NCBI RefSeq assembly: GCF_022965805.1
Contig: NC_133114.1
Span: 3,618,761 to 3,682,760, forward strand
Direction of reading: 5' to 3'
Source of the DNA: Primulina eburnea
Taxonomy: Eukaryota > Streptophyta > Magnoliopsida > Lamiales > Gesneriaceae
DNA length: 64,000 nucleotides
Shown in pieces: positions 1-10,897 of this stretch. A model generated the notes under the pieces. The model worked only from the letters and a program-made list of their open reading frames with translations, did no database searches and was not told the origin of the DNA. The translations under genes and the position numbers were made by a program. How positions within the stretch are numbered: position 1 is the stretch's first letter; every line of letters starts with the position of its first letter.

Positions 1-456
1 AAAAAAAAATCGCATGAACTCGCGCATCATGAAGAAATCTCAACCAAATTCGATCGGTACAGAAGCTTTTACGGCTAATGGATGGAGGTTTATGGGGCGA
101 AAAAGTGTGAAGAACAAAACGCCTAAGGATTCACCGCCGAAAATGTGCCGGAGAATGGCCGATTTGCCGAAATCCGGCGACCCATACCAAAAAAACGAAA
201 ATCGGATTTCGATTTTTATTTTTTATTTTTTAAAAAAAATCGAAAATAAATCTGAATTTTGGATGTAAAATTCGAAAATACTAGATTCAAAGAAAATAAA
301 TTTATTCAGATCCAAATTCAGAAAATTTTAAGAAAAAAATTAGATCTGAATCCAAAATCTTTATATACTAGAAAATTGCATCAGATTTGGAAATAAAACA
401 TACTTTTCTTTTTCGATCCATCAATAAACAAAATTCTCATAATTCAACATGAACGT
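1..456 (-). mobile_element. 5' internal (leader) part of a gypsy-type element
   Basis: On the minus strand this stretch follows directly after a primer-binding site, so it should be the untranslated leader and start of the internal region of an LTR retrotransposon that runs off the left edge of the window. I see no long ORF or protein motif in it. It is AT-rich with several runs of A or T. The element identity rests on the adjoining PBS and LTR only. Confidence 0.5.
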
Positions 457-469
457 GGCTCTGATACCA
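457..469 (-). other. Primer-binding site (initiator tRNA-Met type)
   Basis: Read on the minus strand the bases are TGGTATCAGAGCC, the usual plant LTR-retrotransposon PBS complementary to the 3' end of initiator methionine tRNA. It sits immediately after the CA end of the LTR. Confidence 0.85.
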
Positions 470-1194
470 TGCAACGCAGCGGATTATTGCTAACTTTTCC
501 AACCCTTGTGCGGGTAGACTTGCACACTCAAGCTTATCACCCTCTCACGTTTTTTATCACACTTGTGTTTGATTATATTTTCTGAATATAACTCACTCAA
601 GCCAAGCAAGCAAGAATGATAACAATGGCAAACGAGATTACTAGGCAAATCTGCCCAACCTTGCACTAACACAATAGTTCACAATACAAGGAAATAATCT
701 GCCAATGGCTTGCACACAAAAAGGCTTAGCACTCGTGCATCCTCAAGCCTTGTGCAACTCATGGCCTATATAAACGAAATACAAGGCAACAATATCAGAT
801 AAACTCGAGTAACTGCCCCTAGAACCGCCAACAGTCAAGCCCAACTGTCATGTCTGGATAAGAACAAGCCTAATTGTTGCCAGATTGCATGCTTGTCTTC
901 CTGCCACTTGTCCTAGATGTTGGCCAAAAGTCCCAAACGTCCATACAACTGCCCAAACATCAGATTCAAGGCTTACACGTGTCCAAGGCATTAACCAACT
1001 CGAGTTGACTTGCTTGCACAGCCAAGTCCAAGTTTTCCAACACTTAGCTGCCTCTAGCACACCCTGCCAAATGTGCTAGTCGTTTATATACTTAGCCGAT
1101 CCAACCCAACCGATGCCGCATGCACTCGGAAACATGCCACAATGTTCCGCACAAACATCATGGCTCAAATACTTAGTAAATCACGGATGTAACA
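470..1194 (-). repeat. LTR of a chromodomain-bearing gypsy element
   Basis: On the minus strand the LTR starts TGTTACATCCG at 1194 and ends TTGCA at 470, about 725 bp. It has a purine-rich tract plus polyprotein on its 5' side and a PBS on its 3' side. It is therefore neither an ordinary 5' LTR, 3' LTR nor solo LTR, because it is flanked by both internal ends. A second LTR copy is not in the window. Confidence 0.75.
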
Positions 1195-1396
1195 AACCTC
1201 CCCCACCCGATGAACTCGACGTCCTCGTCGGGGCTGTAATCAATCCTGTTGATTCTAAGTACTTTTCAATGGCATCCTCAAACTGCCACAAATTGACATT
1301 TCTTTCCCAAATTGCATCTTCTTCGGCTTCGCCTTCCCACTGAACCAAGTAATCTGTCCTTCGATTCTTCTTACTTTGGCCCAACAATTGCGACAA
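1181..1396 (-). pseudogene. Gypsy polyprotein C-terminus with chromodomain (5'-truncated)
   Basis: The 71-codon frame encodes a chromodomain core: the motif DYLVQWEG, then acidic residues, IWE, and a closing helix with FEDAIEKYL. That is the C-terminal integrase tail of chromovirus gypsy elements, thought to bind histone marks and guide integration. A serine/glycine-rich tail follows, and the frame runs through the polypurine tract to stop about 14 bases inside the LTR. Integrase, RT and gag are missing upstream: homology stops near 1400, where unrelated AT-rich DNA begins. This is a truncated retroelement relic, not a host gene. Confidence 0.75.
1195..1209 (-). other. Polypurine tract
   Basis: On the minus strand the sequence just upstream of the LTR start is GGGTGGGGGAGGTT, a typical plus-strand priming tract at the 3' end of the internal region. 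Confidence 0.7.
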
Positions 1397-1409
1397 CCGT
1401 TGACAGCAG

Positions 1410-1740
1410 GAGGGGGGAGAATCTCATTCAAAAATCTTCGTCTAATGAGGATTTTAATCACATTAATTGCTAAAAATCAATCATACAAACGAGTATGCGG
1501 CTCATAGGATTTATTCTATCCTACTCATGTGGACATTGCCCCGTAATAAGATGGATGACCAAGATTTGTCCATGTATATAAAGGACCCACTTTTTTGTTT
1601 GAAATTGTATGTGTGGCAAGATCTTACCCGTTGAAATGAAGTGAGGGTAAGACCCACATATATAAGATCTCATCTACCGGCTCATAGAACTAGAAAATCC
1701 AATGTAATTAATTCTTTCTAATTTTATTCCTTTCCTTTCT
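1410..1740. other. Intergenic, no gene seen
   Basis: AT-rich DNA between the truncated gypsy end and a SINE. Short near-repeated phrases occur (GGCTCATAG twice, ATATAWAGGACCC-like once), but I recognise no element or ORF. Confidence 0.4.
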
Positions 1741-1845
1741 TTTTTTTTTTTATTACAACACACTGGGAAGAGGGATCAAACCCGGGGAGGGGAGCCAGCT
1801 AATCCGGCGGGGTGAGATCACTGGGCTACAAGCCCGGTCTCAATT
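1741..1845 (-). mobile_element. tRNA-derived SINE
   Basis: On the minus strand there is a pol III A box (TAGCCCAGTGA, 1828-1818), then about 35 bases later a B box that fits the consensus fully (GGTTTGATCCC, 1782-1772). A short unrelated body follows and then an A-rich tail (1752-1741). The spacing is that of a tRNA promoter, and the tail and roughly 100-bp length fit a short plant SINE. The flanks are homopolymer-rich, so target duplications cannot be called with certainty. It does not fold as a functional tRNA. Confidence 0.8.
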
Positions 1846-2983
1846 TTTTTTTCTTCAAAATATTACAATTATCACAATTTCATTTCGCCACCTTATATTA
1901 TTAGCTCATGATTATCATTTAGTAACATACAATACACATTTTGAAAGATGGCGTGTCTGCCAGCTCAGACGATGCGCACCACTGCGCATTTTAGTGATAA
2001 ATAATTCGTAAAAACTCGGCGACTCGAAATTGTCTCGGGCTGTGTGTCTTATTGGGCTTAAACTGGACTTCATGGCCATACACTTGGGCTGTTTTTACCA
2101 ATATTCAATGCCTCTGAACATAATTTTGGGCCATTTCTTGTGAACCAATTACACCAGAGTGCTCGGACAAGGTCTCAAAGTCATAAAATTCTTTAATAAC
2201 ATTAGTAAAAGAGAAATAAGCGTTGTATGTGTTATTATTATTTTTAATAATACTAAAAAATTAACACGAAATTATTTTCAGTTTAGAAAAAGATGTTCGA
2301 TTTAAAAGGAAATTTTTTTTTTTTTGTTTTTTTCTATGTAATATGGAGTGGGTTGAGGAGGTTTTTAGTAGGATAATATTAACATGTTTAAATCAATAAT
2401 CAAGGTAAAGCATGTGCTAAATCGAGTGAGATATACACAAGTTATTAAATTAATAAATGAGTTATCGATTTTTCTTATTTAATACAAGAATAGATCATCG
2501 AAGATCCATATATAATTGATCGGTAAATTTAATAATTTATGTTGTATGAAGTATTCTTTTATTAGATATGAAAGACCCATGATGTATTGATATATTTAAT
2601 AGTCCATGCTATCAATAAATATTATGTTAGAGATGTAAAAATATTTGATAAAATAAAAATATCAATAATATGTACAAATAAATATTTATAAAAAATGTAA
2701 TAATTCGTTCATTAAATTAGAAATTTATCAAGTAATTATCGATATAATCTAGTTAAAAAACAATAAATGTCACAAAAGAGGGGGAAAATGAAGTTTTTTA
2801 CTATAATTTTAAAGCAGCTACTTTAATCAGAATTTTCCAAATCCAGTCCAATGGATACCAAGTAAGCAATTAAGAAAAGAAAAGATTGTTGAATTCAAGG
2901 CCATGCATCCTTTCTTGAATTAACCAACCAATTAATTAGCAACATTCTTTCATGCTTTGGATTCCACTACTTCTTTTATAAAA
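1846..2983. other. Intergenic, no gene seen
   Basis: AT-rich, no ORF above background and no clear element ends. Bases 1950-2160 are less AT-rich but show no recognisable coding potential. The last bases before 2984 form the left target duplication of a MITE. Confidence 0.4.
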
Positions 2984-3165
2984 GGCAAAAACTTATGTGA
3001 GACGCTCTCACGGGTCGTATTTATGAGACAGATCTTTTATTTGGGTCACCCATGAAAAATTATTACTTTTTATGCTAAGAGTATTACTTTTTATTGTGAA
3101 TATGAGTAGGGTTGACCCGTCTCGTAGATTATGATCCGTAAGACGGTCTCACATGAGACTCACTC
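2984..3165 (+). mobile_element. MITE family copy 1 (about 182 bp, 9-bp TSD)
   Basis: Starts GGCAAAAACTT and ends GAGACTCACTC. Each end carries a short self-complementary core of the form GTGAGACNGTCTCAC, and the two ends are inverted relative to each other over about 45 bp. Flanked by TTTATAAAA at 2975-2983 and 3166-3174. No coding capacity. A 9-bp duplication with inverted ends suggests a Mutator-type non-autonomous element. Confidence 0.8.
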
Positions 3166-3183
3166 TTTATAAAAATAGCAGCA

Positions 3184-3355
3184 CTCTTTTGATATGATCT
3201 CTCATATCTTTATCTGTAAAACAAGTAATTATATTCATATTTGCAATAATAAATAATATTTTGGGTATAAAAAATAAATTTTTTTCATGAATGACTCAAA
3301 CATGATATCTATTTAACAAAATTGACTCGATAAACCGTCTTACAACAAATTTTGT
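3184..3355 (-). mobile_element. Decayed copy of the same MITE family
   Basis: In reverse orientation the order of family landmarks is kept: a TCTCATATCTTTATCTGTAA-like end, a TATTCATATTTGCAATAA centre, CATGAATGACTCAAACA, and a final ACCGTCTTACAACAAATTTTG. Many substitutions and small deletions separate it from the fresher copies. Target duplications are no longer visible. Confidence 0.55.
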
Positions 3356-3686
3356 GTTTATATATAGAATAATGGGCATCAGATCCAAAGCACATGGAAG
3401 CCATTTGAAAAACACCCCATCAACCCACATGCATGACTCATGATAATGGACCCAACACTTGCATGATCTCTTCTAATCAAGTACAGTTATAAATAATTAA
3501 GATACTTTGTTTACGTGTATCGATCAGCAATAAACCCTGGAAAGTAAATCAGGTTGTTCGAAGTCTTTTCTTTAAGAAAACTCAAAAATCATGGAACAAA
3601 ATATCGATAGCCAGCAAGCAACAATCATGGTAAGTTTTTCGTAGACGTGTAAAGATTTATCCACTCACTAGAAAACATGAGCAGTC

Positions 3687-5441
3687 TGTTAGAGTAGATG
3701 TCATGCAAGTCAACGGTTGGTTAGATAATTTACTGATTCAAGTGTAATAAACAATATTTAATTTAATATATTTTAACTTTTTATGGTTTCATTTTGCTTT
3801 ATCTTGCTTTATCTATATACTAATACAATCGACATAGATAAAGTCTTTGATTATACTTTAATACAAATAAATCGTAATTCGATCTTGAAACTCATTTGTA
3901 ATCACTGTATATTCTAAATTGGTTCCTAGTCGATTCAGCCGCTTAAAATAAAGATAAAGGCCGCTTGAACTTGAGACTAGCATCTGTGATGTTATGTACC
4001 GTGTTTGATAGTACAGGCATAGAGATGTCCAATCATGCAGATATGTAATCATACGATGATTATACCGAACAACCCTCCCTCAAACTTTCTAAGTGGTTAT
4101 CATTCATCATTAGGAAAAGTCTGTGGTTGCGATTGTACATGATTAGTCCTTATGACCCGGGACAACACCGAGGCTCTACATACTAAGGTTGTGCTTTGAC
4201 TCGTTTACCGAATCCGCAAGGGTCACAAAGTGGCGAGGTTGAGTGCAATTGCGAAATGTGTAGGAGCTAGTGCATTGTAGTCGAGAATACACCGCTTACC
4301 TACAGAGCTGTACCTGTGTTAAATGATGTCTGACACGAAAATTGAAAAATGGGCTCTCTTGTTGCAGTAATAAATATAAAATTCAATTTGTAAATAATAA
4401 ATATACTAATAAATACATAAATATATCAAAACCAATATATTACATCAATAACAACTCAATAAATATTTAAAATAACTACTACTCGTCTAGTTTTTTAGAG
4501 GCGAAAATATTTATTAAATCTGTGTAATCTAATTGTCAGACTATTTCTTTCTCAATCGACAACATAGTTAGCATATTTAGTCTATCTTGCGACATTGTTG
4601 ATCGAAGATAATTCTTATGGAAACTACAATTTTAGTCTCTATTATTGTAGAAACTACAAAATCAAAGCATTTTTTGAGTCGAAATAACAAACCACAAAAT
4701 GAAAGGACAAAGAAATTCCAAAAAATAATGAATTTCATCTTTCAACGGTCCACACATTCAAGCTCTATTCACAATTTATTTATTTCCTTAGACTATCCAC
4801 TTATTAATTACGCAAGTCGCACATTAAATTTATATAAAACTCATAATTCAATTATAACTCATTAAAAAATTTAAATAATGTGATGTGTGATTTAGTTATA
4901 TATTTAATTAATATGATCTCTAAGCACATTAGAGTACCCATATCGTAAGTAAATTTGATTTTCAGTGAGTATCCTTAGATAGATTAATCTACAAATATAA
5001 ATATAAATGTGTATTTATAAAGAAGATTTGAAATAGAAATAAAACATAATTCATGAACAAAATTACTTACCTTCAGACATAATAGAAGTAGGGGACCATA
5101 AAGTTTATTTGCTGAATGTGAACAAAAAATTAGGGTTGAGATTTGGACTGATACATACATACATATATATATATATGTATATAAATTTGGGCCATTTATT
5201 GGACTGGGCCCTGAGGCAACCGCTTGGTTGGCCTCATAAAAGGTCCGGATCTGCTCACCTATAGGTGTGGATATCACATGTGATCTAATGAAATAATAGT
5301 GTATGAAATCTCTGGCCAGAGTGTGAGATGTACATTAGGGAAGAGTTTTCTAGTTGTGCATGCAATGACAATATGAATATTTCATGATTGTATCACATAG
5401 TTATCGAATTAATACGCAACCCTCGATGAACCAATGGTTGT
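3687..5441 (+). repeat. Left part of a long solo LTR, split by a gypsy insertion
   Basis: Begins TGTTAGAGTAG at 3687, preceded by CAGTC. The other half resumes after the inserted gypsy element at 14332 and ends CCTAACA at 15430, followed by CTGTC. TGTTAG and CTAACA are matched LTR ends, and the flanking pentamers agree at four of five bases. No PBS or polypurine tract adjoins the ends, so this reads as a solo LTR. Class (gypsy or copia) is not determined. The LTR is itself interrupted near 4303-5255. Confidence 0.6.
4303..5255. mobile_element. Probable AT-rich insertion inside the solo LTR
   Basis: The LTR text before 4303 ends CTTACCTAC, and text resembling a continuation resumes after CTCACCTATA at about 5255. 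Between them lies about 950 bp of different, very AT-rich DNA with no ORF of note and a short TA run near 5163. The similar octamers at the two edges could be an imperfect 8-bp target duplication. The insertion class is unknown. Confidence 0.35.
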
Positions 5442-5759
5442 TGTAATATCCCAAGTTTTTATTGTTCTATGATCAATGATTTCATGTGTTATGGTTATGG
5501 GATATTCATATATTGATATGGTCAAGTTTGGTGATGGTTATAGTTAATGTTATTGACCATGGTTTAGAGAATTTATAGTGGTCTAGTTGTTGATGATTTT
5601 TTGGGAATGGATGAATGCTAGTTGTGATGGTATTATGCTTGATTTTAGAAGAAGTTTGGTTGTTATAATTTATAAGAATTGAGTGGAATAAGAAAAGGTT
5701 GGATATTAAGTCAAGAAAGGATGTTTTTAGGAGTTCATGTCGGAGGAATAGAGCTAGGG

Positions 5760-5990
5760 TGCAGCGTGTAGCGCTGTTGTACGGCGCAGCAGCGCACCCG
5801 CGCTGCCAGAGGCAGCGCCGGTGCGCTGCCTGTGCGAGACAGCAGCGCACCCGCGCTGCCATAGGCAGCGCCGGTGCGCTGCCTGCGCCGAACCAGCAGC
5901 ACACCCGCGCTGCCATAGGCAGCGTAGGGGCGCTGCCCGTGCGGAACAGCACGCACCCGCGCTGCAAGTTGAGCGCGGGTGCGCTGCCAT
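5760..5990. repeat. GC-rich hairpin array in the 5' LTR
   Basis: Alternating units of the type GCAGCGC-ACCC-GCGCTGC and GGCAGCGC-CGGT-GCGCTGCC. Each unit is a perfect 7-8 bp inverted repeat around a 4-base loop, and several lie in tandem in an otherwise AT-rich LTR. The six-frame ORFs here (alanine/arginine/cysteine-rich) are a by-product of the repeats. Confidence 0.85.
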
Positions 5991-6532
5991 GATGTATTGG
6001 ACGAAATTGCTACTTCCAAAACACGATTTTAAGCTTGGGAATTGATTTTTATGCTTGGTTTTGAGATTTTTCTTCATTCCTTCATTTCTTCTTCTCTCTC
6101 ATACGTTTCTTTCTCATCTTCTTCTCCAAAATTTTCTCTTCCAAATCTTCAACCAAGTTCAAGGATTTTTGAGAAAATCTTAGCATCTCCTAGTCTAGGT
6201 GCAAGCTACAAGGTAAGATCTTAGTTATTCTTTGGTTTTACAAGGAATTGTTGGGTTGAAGGTTTGCGTTGACTTTATAGATCTATGTATATATGGTGGT
6301 AATTCATAGATTTTATGGTGTTTATTGTTGTAGGGATTCTTTTGAGGTCATCTTTGCTACCGAGTGTTGATTGGGTTGTAAGTAGAGGCTATTCCTTGTG
6401 CTCACATGATATATATGTATCCAAGCCATTTTATTGATGTCTAGCTTCTTTCATGGTTTCGTTATTGCCATATTTGTTGTTATATATTCATTGATCCAAG
6501 AATCCTTGATAAAGAAGCTAGCAAGTTATTTT

Positions 6533-6638
6533 GCTTATCAAGTGTTTGTTCAATTGTCCCAATGAATTTCATATGCTTCAAGCTATTGTGCTTATCAAGT
6601 GTTTGTTCAATTGTCCCAATGAATTTCATATGTTTCAA
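6533..6638 (+). repeat. 57-bp tandem repeat, two units (5' LTR)
   Basis: A unit beginning GCTTATCAAGTGTTTG at 6533 recurs at 6590; the second unit is incomplete. The 3' LTR has three units, so copy number changed after insertion or during reverse transcription. Confidence 0.85.
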
Positions 6639-6685
6639 TCCAAGGAATGATAGTAATTCATGCATGTCATTGATCAATCACATGA

Positions 6686-6898
6686 AGAGTATCTCTCACA
6701 GTCTGGTATATATTTTCATATATCACAGAGATACTATCCATAGGTTATCTCTCACAGTCCGATATATATTTATATATATTAACAGAGATAACATTCACAG
6801 GTCACAGATTACAAGTTACAGACTATCATTTCCTCTCATGGTTATCTCTCACAGTCCGATATATATTTATATATATTAACAGAGATAACATTCACAGA
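6686..6898 (+). repeat. Three hairpin-forming repeats (5' LTR)
   Basis: Three successive units of the form AGTATCTCT...AGAGATACT or GGTTATCTCT...AGAGATAAC, each with a self-complementary TATATATATA-like middle. The first unit uses TATC/GATA stems and the other two TTATC/GATAA, so the stems differ but remain paired. Confidence 0.75.
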
Positions 6899-7424
6899 TT
6901 ACATATCATTGAGCTATTGTTTCATTTCCTTTAATTCATGTTATGAAATACCATCTATATCGATTTTATCATTATTGTTCATTGAAGATGGTATTATTCA
7001 ATGTTTATTGCCATTGCAATGTTTCAAGCCAAGCCATATAAATATGTATTTGTTATGTAAAGTTCTCTACTTACTGAGTTTTATCTCATTTCAGTTAATG
7101 TCATGTGATGCAGGTAATAAAAAGATTTGAAGCAGATTGTCCAAGGGGAAGAAGTCATATAGCTACTGTATTGGAAAAGTTTTATTTGAATATGTTAATG
7201 ATTTTATTGGGGTGTGATGAACATTTAAAGTTTTTAAAAATATCATGTATTTTATTATATGTAATATTGGTATTTGAATTAGATGTTTGAGATTATGTAT
7301 GGTATGTATTGTAAGATAATGTTTGAAAGGTATATATAGTATATTTTATTTTAAAGATAAATGCTTCCGCTGATGTCAGGTTATTTTAAATTTAAAAATG
7401 TTTATTTAAGTGGGGTGTTTCAAT

Positions 7425-7436
7425 TGGTATCAGAGC
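7425..7436 (+). other. Primer-binding site
   Basis: TGGTATCAGAGC lies two bases after the CA end of the 5' LTR. It is complementary to the 3' end of initiator methionine tRNA and primes minus-strand synthesis. Confidence 0.92.
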
Positions 7437-7595
7437 AAAGTTCTTTGGACCATATATGACTTCTTCTGCCTAGGACAATCTGGTATGTTTTCGATCCTGC
7501 ATCTATTGATTTTAACGTTGACAGTTGATTCAATTTCATTGCCATTGACGTGTTCTTTCATCCTATCCATGTTAACGTGAGCATATGTATAGGAA

Positions 7596-8580
7596 ATGCC
7601 TCCCAAGCGTAAGAATGTTGAAGGGGATGATAGTACCCCTCCCACAGACAAGACTACTCGAGTAGTAGATGAATTCACTAAGTTATTGCAAGAGCAAGCT
7701 AAGGTTCATGGTGAACAGATTCAACAATTATTGACTATGCAATCGACGATTCAAGGTCAAGTTCAAGAACGAGTCCAAGGCACGACAAACAGTTCTGAAA
7801 ATGGTGCTTATGATCGTTTCAGGCGGATGAACCCTCCTGATTTATTGGTGGTCCTGATCCATTAGTAGCTCTAGAATGGGTTAAAGCTTTGGAAGCCATC
7901 TTCAACTATTTAAAATTCGCTGATCAAGAGAAGGTTAGTTGTGATGTGTTTATGTTGGTCAAGGCTGCTCGTATTTTGTGGGAAGCCACCAAAGTGACTG
8001 TTAATGTTGAAGAACTGAAATGGAACGAGTTTAAAGATTTATTTCAAGCCAAATATTTTTCAAGGGAAATTAAGGCCAAGAAGGTGAAAGAATTTCTTGA
8101 GTTAAGACAGGCTTCTTTGTCTGTTGCTGAGTACATACTGAAATTTGAAGAAGGTTGTGTATTTGTTCCGTTTATTGCTGAGAATGACAAGGATAAAGGT
8201 GAACACTTTCTTCGTGGGTTGAAGCCCGAAATTATAAGGGATGTGCATATGTCCAAGGTGGTGACATATCAAGAAATTGTGGAAAGAGCCTTACTTGCTG
8301 AACATGATGAGCAAGAGATAGAGAAGGAAAGGCAGTTGAGGAGACAAGTTTTTCAAGCTAAAGGTCAGGGTTCAAGTGTAAATGTTCGAGGAGGTTATAA
8401 AGGCAAAGGTAAGATGGAGCAGCGTAGTAGGCTTCCTTTGCCTCCTACAGATAGTGAACGACCATTGTGTCCCAAGTGTGGAAAGCCACACAAGGGAGAA
8501 TGTTTAATCGGAAGTGGTCGTTGCTACAGATGTAAGGAAATGGGACACACGGTATATAATTGTCCTCTTTCGTTCGGAAA
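7596..8580 (+). pseudogene. Gypsy gag (frameshifted)
   Basis: Capsid/nucleocapsid region. The first frame starts with a Met-Pro-Pro-Lys-Arg sequence at 7596, runs to a stop at 7865, and is lost by an apparent one-base deletion near 7846-7850. The downstream frame resumes with a retrotrans_gag-type helical region (about 7889-8340) and two zinc-knuckle-like clusters: [12 protein letters not shown] (about 8468-8503), then CX2CX4HX4C as [14 protein letters not shown] (about 8522-8563). The zinc knuckles would bind the element RNA. The first Met of the downstream frame (7889) is internal, not a true start. Confidence 0.85.
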
Positions 8581-10897
8581 AGGAAAAGTTCAGGGCAGAA
8601 TCTTTACGATCACAAAAGAGGGCGCAAATCCTGATGCTTCAGTCATATCAGGTAATATTTTCATTTTGGGCAAAGAAGCACTTACCTTAATTGATACTGG
8701 TGCAACACATTCTTTTATATCTGAGGAGTTTATGCATAATATATATGTTAAACCTACTGTGGTGCCTGTTGAATTTAATATTTTGTTGCCTTCTGGAGAA
8801 GAAATTTGGACAAATAGTATATTTAAGGCTTGTCCTGTGTTGATGGGATCAAGATCGTTGTATGCAGATTTAATTGTAATTCCAATGATTGCATTTGATG
8901 TGATATTGGGTATGGATTGGTTGTCTGCTTATCGTGCTGTGATTGATTGTGTTAGCAAGACAGTAAAATTTTTAGCAGATGATTATGAGAAGGATTTATT
9001 TATTGGTGTTACCTCTTCATTAAGTATCCCTATTATTTATTGTCTTCAAGCCACTAAATTGTTGCACAAGGGATGTGTTGGTTACTTAGCTTCAGCTTTG
9101 GATACAAGAAAGGAAAGTAGAATACAGTTACAGGACATTGATGTGGTTCAGGATTATCCTGATGTATTTGAGGAGGATGTACCTGGATTACCACCTGATA
9201 GAGAAGTAGAGTTTGTTATTGATTTACTTCCAGGTACAGCCCCAATTTCTAAGGCTCCATACAGATTAGCTCCAACTGAAATGAAAGAATTAAAGAATCA
9301 ATTGCAGGAGCTATTAGATAAAGGTTTTATCCGTCCTAGTTTCTCACCGTGGGGAGCTCCAGTGTTATTAGTGAAAAAGAAGGATGGATCATTGCGATTA
9401 TGTATTGACTATCGAGAACTGAACAAGGTAACTATTAAAAATAAATATCCTTTGCCAAGGATAGACGATCTTTTTGATCAATTGCAAGGAGCAACAGTGT
9501 TCTCGAAGATTGATCTTCGGTCTGGATATCATCAATTAAAGGTGAGAAATGAGGATATACCAAAGACTGCTTTTAGAACAAGGTATGGACATTATGAATT
9601 TTTGGTGATGTCTTTTGGATTAACCAATGCTCCTTCAGTGTTTATGGATTTAATGAATCGTGTCTTTACGCCGTATTTGGATACATTTGTCATTGTTTTT
9701 ATCGATGACATTTTGATTTATTCTAAGACACGAGAACTTCATAGAGATCATTTGAGGATTGTGTTGAAATTGTTGAGGGAAAAACAATTATATGCAAAGT
9801 TCAAGAAATGTGAATTTTGGTTAGAACAAGTGGCATTTTTGGGACATATTGTTTCTAAGGAAGGAATCTCTGTAGATCCTTCTAAGATTGAGTCTATTAA
9901 GCAATGGTCCATTCCAAGGACAGTTTCAGAGGTGAGAAGTTTTCTGGGTTTAGCAGGATATTATCGAAGATTTATAGAGAACTTCTCAAAGATAGCATTG
10001 CCATTGACGAGTTTAACTCGTAAGTCAGTCAAGTTTGAGTGGACTATAGCATGTCAACAAGCATTTCAAGAGTTGAAAGATAAGTTGACTTCTGCCCCTG
10101 TGTTAGTACTTCCTTGTGGTACTGAAGATTTTGTTGTCTATTCAGATGCTTCAAAACTGGGGTTAGGTGTTGTACTGATGCAGCATGGAAAAGTGATAGC
10201 TTATGTTTCTCGTCAGTTGAAGGATTACGAGAAAAATTATCCTACTCATGATTTGGAGTTAGCAGCTGTGGTGTTTGCGTTAAAAATTTGGCGACACTAT
10301 CTTTATGGCGAGAAATGTGAAATTTTTACGGATCACAAAAGTTTGAGTTATTTGTTTTCACAGAAAGAATTGAATATGCGGCAGCGGAGATGGTTAGAAC
10401 TTGTCAAGGATTATGATTGCACCATTAGCTATCATCCTGGTAAAGCTAATGCGGTTGCAGATGCTTTGAGTCGCAAGTCAAGTTCAGAATTGAATGCTAT
10501 GATTTCTAAACCTTTGTTCCTTGATTTGCAAAGGAATGAGATAAATTTGGTATCTTCAGGGACAGTTGCTCGATTATCTACATTAGTTCTCCGCTCAACT
10601 TTGTTTGATCGAATTTTGAAGGAACAACAGTCTGATGTTCAGTTATTGAAGTTAAAAAGGAGTAATGAATTAACAGGAGTTTCTGAATTTGTATTGAATC
10701 GTGATGGTTTGATGACCTTTCGAGGAAAAATATGTGTTCCTATAGGTGATAACATTCGAAGAGATGTACTCATAGAAGCTCATACGGCGCCATACTCTGT
10801 ACATCCTGGTGGTACTAAGATGTACCAAGATCTTCGACGTCTTTATTGGTGGCCAGGTATGAGAAAGATATTACAGTATTTATTTCTGAATGTTTAA
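8581..10897 (+). pseudogene. Gypsy pol: protease, reverse transcriptase, RNase H
   Basis: One long open frame continues from gag. It holds an aspartic protease with an [11 protein letters not shown] active site (about 8690), reverse transcriptase with [10 protein letters not shown] and the FIDDILIY catalytic box (about 9697-9720), and RNase H beginning [11 protein letters not shown] (about 10137). The integrase zinc-finger histidines ([11 protein letters not shown]) follow near 10780. The frame then breaks near 10862, where a single missing base shifts it to a stop at 10897. Apart from that break the RT and RNase H motifs look intact. Confidence 0.9.

Larger units (their letters stand above)
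5442..7422 (+). repeat. 5' LTR of the Tekay-like element
   Basis: Starts TGTAATATCCC and ends GTGTTTCA, about 1.98 kb. It contains a GC-rich hairpin array (5760-5990), a 57-bp tandem repeat with two units (6533-6638) and a triple hairpin block (6686-6898). It differs from the 3' LTR mainly by repeat copy number and a scatter of substitutions. Confidence 0.92.

Noticed and set aside
1741..1845. Functional tRNA gene
   Set aside because: A and B boxes are present, but the sequence does not give a cloverleaf with acceptor stem and ends in an A-rich tail, so it is a SINE.
5506..6077. Cys/Ala/Arg-rich ORFs on both strands in the 5' LTR (and 12391-12926 in the 3' LTR)
   Set aside because: They are translations of the GC-rich hairpin array. 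The array has no stops in several frames because of its composition; there is no codon signal or homologous domain.
6200..7120. Intron inside the Tekay-like LTR (donor-like AAGGTAAGATC near 6210, acceptor near 7110)
   Set aside because: Splice-like words occur, but no reading frame is gained by joining them, so nothing supports real splicing.
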